A stretch of DNA of 64,000 bases. It comes from Aricia agestis (Eukaryota; Arthropoda; Insecta; Lepidoptera; Lycaenidae). Shown here piece by piece: positions 61,101-64,000 of this stretch. Made by a program: the position numbers and the translations under genes. The stretch is taken from contig NC_056428.1 of NCBI RefSeq assembly GCF_905147365.1, positions 28,116,001-28,180,000 on the forward strand, in the 5' to 3' direction. Positions within the stretch are counted from its first letter, which is position 1; each line of letters starts with the position of its first letter. The notes below the pieces were generated by a model that saw only the letters and a list, made by a program, of their open reading frames with translations, searched no databases and had not been told where the DNA came from.

Positions 61101-62324
61101 CCCAAGCTTATAAAAGCGTGTTAAAATTGTGTGAAAGAAATTGATAATACTATAGCTATAAGGTCTTGTGTGACGTGCCACATACATAGATGACAGAGTT
61201 CACTGTGAAAGTAGAAGCGTTGAAAGAGCAATTTTTGTGGTTTGTATCTAAGGCAAGCGCCCCAGAGCGTCATGAGTACCATTCCCGAGTAGATTCCCAT
61301 ACAAAACAAATACTCTTTTAGCGCTGCTACTTTCATAGTGACCTCGATACATGAGACTTTTAAACACTCTAAACTCTAAAGTATTACCTATCACTTAGTT
61401 TTGTTACACCTTGTAATAGACATTTTCATAAATTCAGACTATACAAATTAAGGACCTTTTCCACGTTGGGATAATATAATATCTATGGACGCTTCACACA
61501 CGTCAGTCTGGCCCCGTGGTAAGTACCTGAAGGACTTGTGTTACGGGTATCAGACAACGGAAATATATTTAATACTTTTTATACTATACATATATTTAAG
61601 ATTTTTATTATATGATGCACATAATATTTAATACACATCCATGACCCAGGACCTTTGAAAACTTTTTGTTCCGTCGGTGGGATTCGAACCCGCGACCCCT
61701 GGCTTGAGCTACCAATAGCCCACCAACTGAGCCACATTGATAAATGATAATAGCCAAAGGAATCGAAGGATGCTTTGCTTATATTTTCATAGTCGCCTGT
61801 ATTTGTGCGCTATAGGCCAGTATGGAGAGGCCGCAATATGAGGTACACAAAGTCAGGCCTAATGAAGTTTTGACGGACTTTATTACATAGTTACGTCCTG
61901 ACATCAAACATACGTACGGTCAGCAAAACAGCTCGAGATAAATTGTACTGTGTACTATAAACAAAACAACAACAGTTTACCTAATTATTTTTATGCTATT
62001 GTTTTTCAATTACATTTTATTTTGTTGAAATGGACTTTTACGTGAAAAGTTTTTTCAATATGCATGAAAACTTAAAATACTGCAAAAAATATATATGATT
62101 TACATTTTCAAAAGAAGTATAAATTTAAAATTACTTACGGAAGCACACGGGCGAAGCGCCGCTCCATATGCCTTTTGGTAGGCAGGAGCGGGTTTGGTTC
62201 CCTTTGAGGGTGTACCCTCGCTCGCAACGGTAGTGGGCCTCCCCACCGATGCTGAAGGTGGACGTCACCACCATCATACCAACATTACCCTTGATTTGTA
62301 ATGCAGGGTCGGAACAGGTTATTT
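57868..62324 (-). CDS. Sushi/CCP-domain type I membrane protein, last three exons (5' part beyond window)
   Basis: Three - strand exons (62324-62139, 60899-60611, 58144-57868) join in phase to 249 complete residues and stop. In order: one CCP domain, a second CCP domain, a short Ser/Glu linker, one hydrophobic membrane helix of about 22 residues, a basic stop-transfer (RLRK), and a cytoplasmic tail of about 90 residues rich in tyrosine. CCP domains bind proteins or glycans outside the cell. Insect proteins of this plan include the selectin-like furrowed family; I cannot confirm that identity without the N-terminal exons. The start, signal peptide and any lectin domain would lie beyond 64000. 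It is tail to tail with Mbs. Confidence 0.9.
58145..60610 (-). other. CCP gene intron before the tail exon
   Basis: AT-rich intron with the TTAA MITE at 58611-59069. Near 59880 there is AT-rich sequence with no exon-like segment. The frame at 60183-60431 is not protein-like. Confidence 0.5.
58611..59069. mobile_element. piggyBac-like TTAA MITE, copy 2
   Basis: Same ends (TTAAGGTGACGCC / GGCGTCGCCTTAA) and interior as 48549-48995, including ACTGACAATGAACTTTAATT. It lies in the CCP gene intron before its last exon (gene on the - strand). Confidence 0.85.
60611..60899 (-). CDS. CCP gene exon: final sushi domain and transmembrane helix
   Basis: Acceptor TTTGTCAACAG, donor CT|gtaagt; phase 1 to phase 2. 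It encodes PIDCKPPGTIENGRIIISNG, then a CCP domain ending KCMDDGKWSGEDPKC. A polar linker (ELATNEAAESG) follows, then the hydrophobic helix from about LSVGVGCGVVLFLLMLLGVI, ending YLRL. An NGS sequon is present. Domain and membrane segment share one exon. Confidence 0.94.
61197..61418. mobile_element. MITE of the ACAGGGTGTAACA family, diverged copy
   Basis: Shares TACAAAACAAATACTCTTTT then AGCGCTGCTACTTTCATAGT and ends TTTGTTACACCTTGTA. The left end is decayed. It lies in an intron of the CCP gene. Confidence 0.6.
61483..61742 (-). mobile_element. tRNA-derived SINE
   Basis: On the - strand an A box (TGGCTCAGTTGG, 61734-61723) and a B box (GGTTCGAATCC) lie about 45 bases apart in a tRNA-like head. 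A non-tRNA body and the tail CCACGGGGCCAGACTGACGT follow. The head is not a functional tRNA: the anticodon arm is disturbed and it runs into the SINE body. Intronic in the CCP gene. Confidence 0.8.
62139..62324 (-). CDS. CCP gene exon: complete sushi domain
   Basis: On the - strand the acceptor is a T tract ending TTTTTCAG and the donor is C|gtaagt. Phase 1 in and out. It encodes ITCSDPALQ..., GEAHYRCERGYTLKGNQTRS and CLPKGIWSGASPVC. The four cysteines plus the G.WSG.SP.C ending define a complete CCP/sushi fold of about 60 residues. It carries one N-glycosylation sequon (NQT). Confidence 0.93.
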
Positions 62325-62367
62325 CTGAAAAAAAAACACATAAGGACACGACATAAAAATCACGCTA

Positions 62368-62480
62368 TTAAGAGGCCTACTAACCCAAAAAATCAAACAT
62401 CGTCCTTCTCTCTTCACACTCACTCTTAGGCCAGGTGAAGAAGGACGACGCGGATTCATCGCCAAGTTAGTTTTCTATGA
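62368..62480. repeat. Dispersed repeat, second copy of 26256-26380
   Basis: CTCTTCACACTCACTCTTAG, GCCAGGTGAAGAAGGACGAC, GCGGATTCATCGCCAAG. It begins about 40 bases upstream (on the - strand) of the CCP exon acceptor. Confidence 0.65.
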
Positions 62481-62804
62481 ATAAAAGATTAACTATAATG
62501 ATTATGAAAAAAGTATTTTGAGCAAATTTAGGTATTATCAATGCTTTTTTAGATATTAAAAAATATTAAAGAAAAGACAGCAAACTTTAAAGATACAAGC
62601 AACAATGTGTCTAAAACAAGGTTTTTTGTAAAAATAAAACTATCGAGCATTTCTTCAGGAATCGTGTTTTCGTCTTGAAGATCAAATCTTCATGAACTGA
62701 AGTTACTTGTGTAAAAAATCTAGTCCTTACAGATTTTGAGATCTAGGTTTAAGTATGTAGTCAAGTTAGGGTCAGGTGCATTCTAATTATGAAAGTGTGT
62801 CTAT

Positions 62805-62985
62805 CGGTTACCTCTTCACGCCCAAATCGCTAAACCGATTTTGATGAAAGGCATGGAGATTAGAGATACTTTAGGTCTGAGTCCCGGGCAAGGACATAGG
62901 ATACTTTTTATCCCGGAAAAATGTACGGGTCCCGCGCGATAAACGAACTTTGGCACAACGGAGTTGCGGGCGAAATGTCGTGTGG
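62805..62985. repeat. SINE/LINE-tail-like dispersed repeat
   Basis: GGTTACCTCTTCACGCCCAA, CCGATTTTGATGAAAGGCAT and GGCACAACGGAGTTGCGGGC; same family as 7627-7840. Confidence 0.6.
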
Positions 62986-63117
62986 GAAATGATACTTTTT
63001 TCTCGGAAAAATGTACGGTTCCCATGTGATGTTACAGGTATGTTATTCACAATAATTTATTAATATATACGAAACTAAACATGATATAGGTATCAACAAA
63101 TGTATTATTAGATATAT

Positions 63118-63239
63118 ACTAGCTGTTTAACCGAGCTTTGCTCGGTATCCGATGAAAATGACATTTTCTAGAAATGATTCCTAGCTAGATCGATTTATCG
63201 CCCCCGAAACCCCCTATATACTAAATTTCATGAAAATCG

Positions 63240-63267
<28 letters not shown>
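63118..63267. repeat. Dispersed repeat (CCGAGCTTTGCTCGGT), copy 2, with AT tract
   Basis: Same word order as 52308-52440, then an (AT)n tract 63239-63267 that borders a MITE. Confidence 0.75.
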
Positions 63268-63270
<3 letters not shown>

Positions 63271-63464
63271 GGTGTAACAAAAACTAGTGATAATACTTTA
63301 GGGTGTGTACATGCGGGCAGGGCAAGAGCCCGAGCGTCACGAGTTTCCCCATACAAAAGTGAAAAAAAATTTTGGTCTTTCAGCGCTGCTACTTTCACAG
63401 TGAACTCTCTACAAGGAACACGTACACACCCTAAAGTATTATCACTTGTTTTTGTTACACCCTG
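63268..63464. mobile_element. MITE of the ACAGGGTGTAACA family, most intact copy
   Basis: Left end CAGGGTGTAACAAAAACTAG and right end CTTGTTTTTGTTACACCCTG, with inner arms GTGATAATACTTTAGGGTGT / ACACCCTAAAGTATTATCAC. It sits inside an (AT)n tract, which would fit TA-type target preference. Confidence 0.8.
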
Positions 63465-63500
<36 letters not shown>

Positions 63501-64000
63501 TTAATATAATATATATTTCTTGTGTGCGTGTGTATGTGACTGAACTCCTCCTAAACGACTGGACCAATTTTGATGAAATTTTTTGTGTGTGTTCGTGGAG
63601 ATTCGAGAATGGTTTAGATTTACAGTTTGGTCTACTGGAAAATGTTTTTTCAATTAATTTCTTATTTATAAGGAGTTGTTGATTTTGGAATGTTTTACAT
63701 TAGATCCGGCGGACGGCGCTATCATCGCATTCAATATTATTCTATTTCAATTTTAGTTTGTCCTGACAGATGGTGCTACGATTAATTTGAAAAAATTTTT
63801 GTTATTCAGTTCATGTGCTGATTAAAATATTAAATAAATAACACATAGGCTACAATTTTAACCGACTTTCAAAATGGGGGAGGTGTTATGTTCGTTTTCT
63901 TATATTCAACGATTACTCCGCCGTTTGTTAACCGATTTTCAAAATTTTTCTTTTGGTATATAGGGTATCATCCCAATTTGGTATTATATTCAGAAAAGTG
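63465..64000. other. Right edge: AT tracts and retroposon-like tails
   Basis: (AT)n at 63465-63500, then a repeat with CGACTGGACCAATTTTGATG and later CGATTACTCCGCCGTTTGTT, a pair of phrases seen at 18100-18130 in reverse. No CCP exon is visible; the next one must lie beyond 64000. Confidence 0.5.

Noticed and set aside
61676..61746. tRNA gene on the - strand
   Set aside because: A and B boxes are present, but the anticodon arm does not fold as a tRNA and the sequence continues into a SINE body and tail.

Overview
The window looks like AT-rich insect nuclear DNA, most likely from a moth or butterfly. The grounds are many GT-AG introns, mariner elements of the irritans and cecropia types, a tRNA-derived SINE of lepidopteran style, and recurrent repeat tails common in Lepidoptera (for example the GCGGACGAAGTCGCGGGC tail at 25811 and 36251). 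No bacterial gene, operon, rRNA or CRISPR array was seen. All calls are by eye; nothing was aligned or searched.

Most of the window (6102-45851, + strand) is one split gene, the myosin phosphatase targeting subunit (Mbs; vertebrate PPP1R12A/MYPT1). Its first exon(s), with the PP1-docking motif, lie left of the window. Exons here encode ankyrin repeats (6102-9900), an RRSASFR motif (13.8 kb), the two inhibitory phosphorylation sites RRSTQGVT (20.7 kb) and KRRSTGV (25.5 kb), an acidic Gly-rich linker (27.5 kb), and the C-terminal coiled coil and leucine zipper (40.1-45.9 kb). Seventeen exons join in phase to 726 residues plus stop. Three regulatory features stand out. (1) A 546-nt coding exon at 37898 has its own Met, Kozak context and upstream ORFs, and splices in phase to the coiled coil. 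This would make a roughly 290-residue short form, reminiscent of the vertebrate small MYPT2 subunit. (2) The last coding exon is duplicated: two alternative terminal exons each encode a leucine zipper. (3) Several splice sites have been copied locally, including four to five copies of the coiled-coil exon's donor end.

At the right, on the - strand (62324 to 57868), are the last three coding exons of a type I membrane protein with at least two sushi/CCP domains, one transmembrane helix and a tyrosine-rich tail. Its earlier exons lie beyond 64000. The two genes are tail to tail, about 12 kb apart. That gap and the introns are packed with inverted-repeat elements (MITEs), some nested. One pair is oriented head to head around Mbs exon 5.

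Other contents are two dead mariners (2.7-5.6 kb), a frameshifted copy of a multicopy invertebrate protein (11.6-12.8 kb, - strand), a Penelope-type hammerhead-ribozyme-like motif (5.75 kb), two perfect hairpins (33.7 and 38.6 kb) and a candidate X-box promoter at 57.4 kb.
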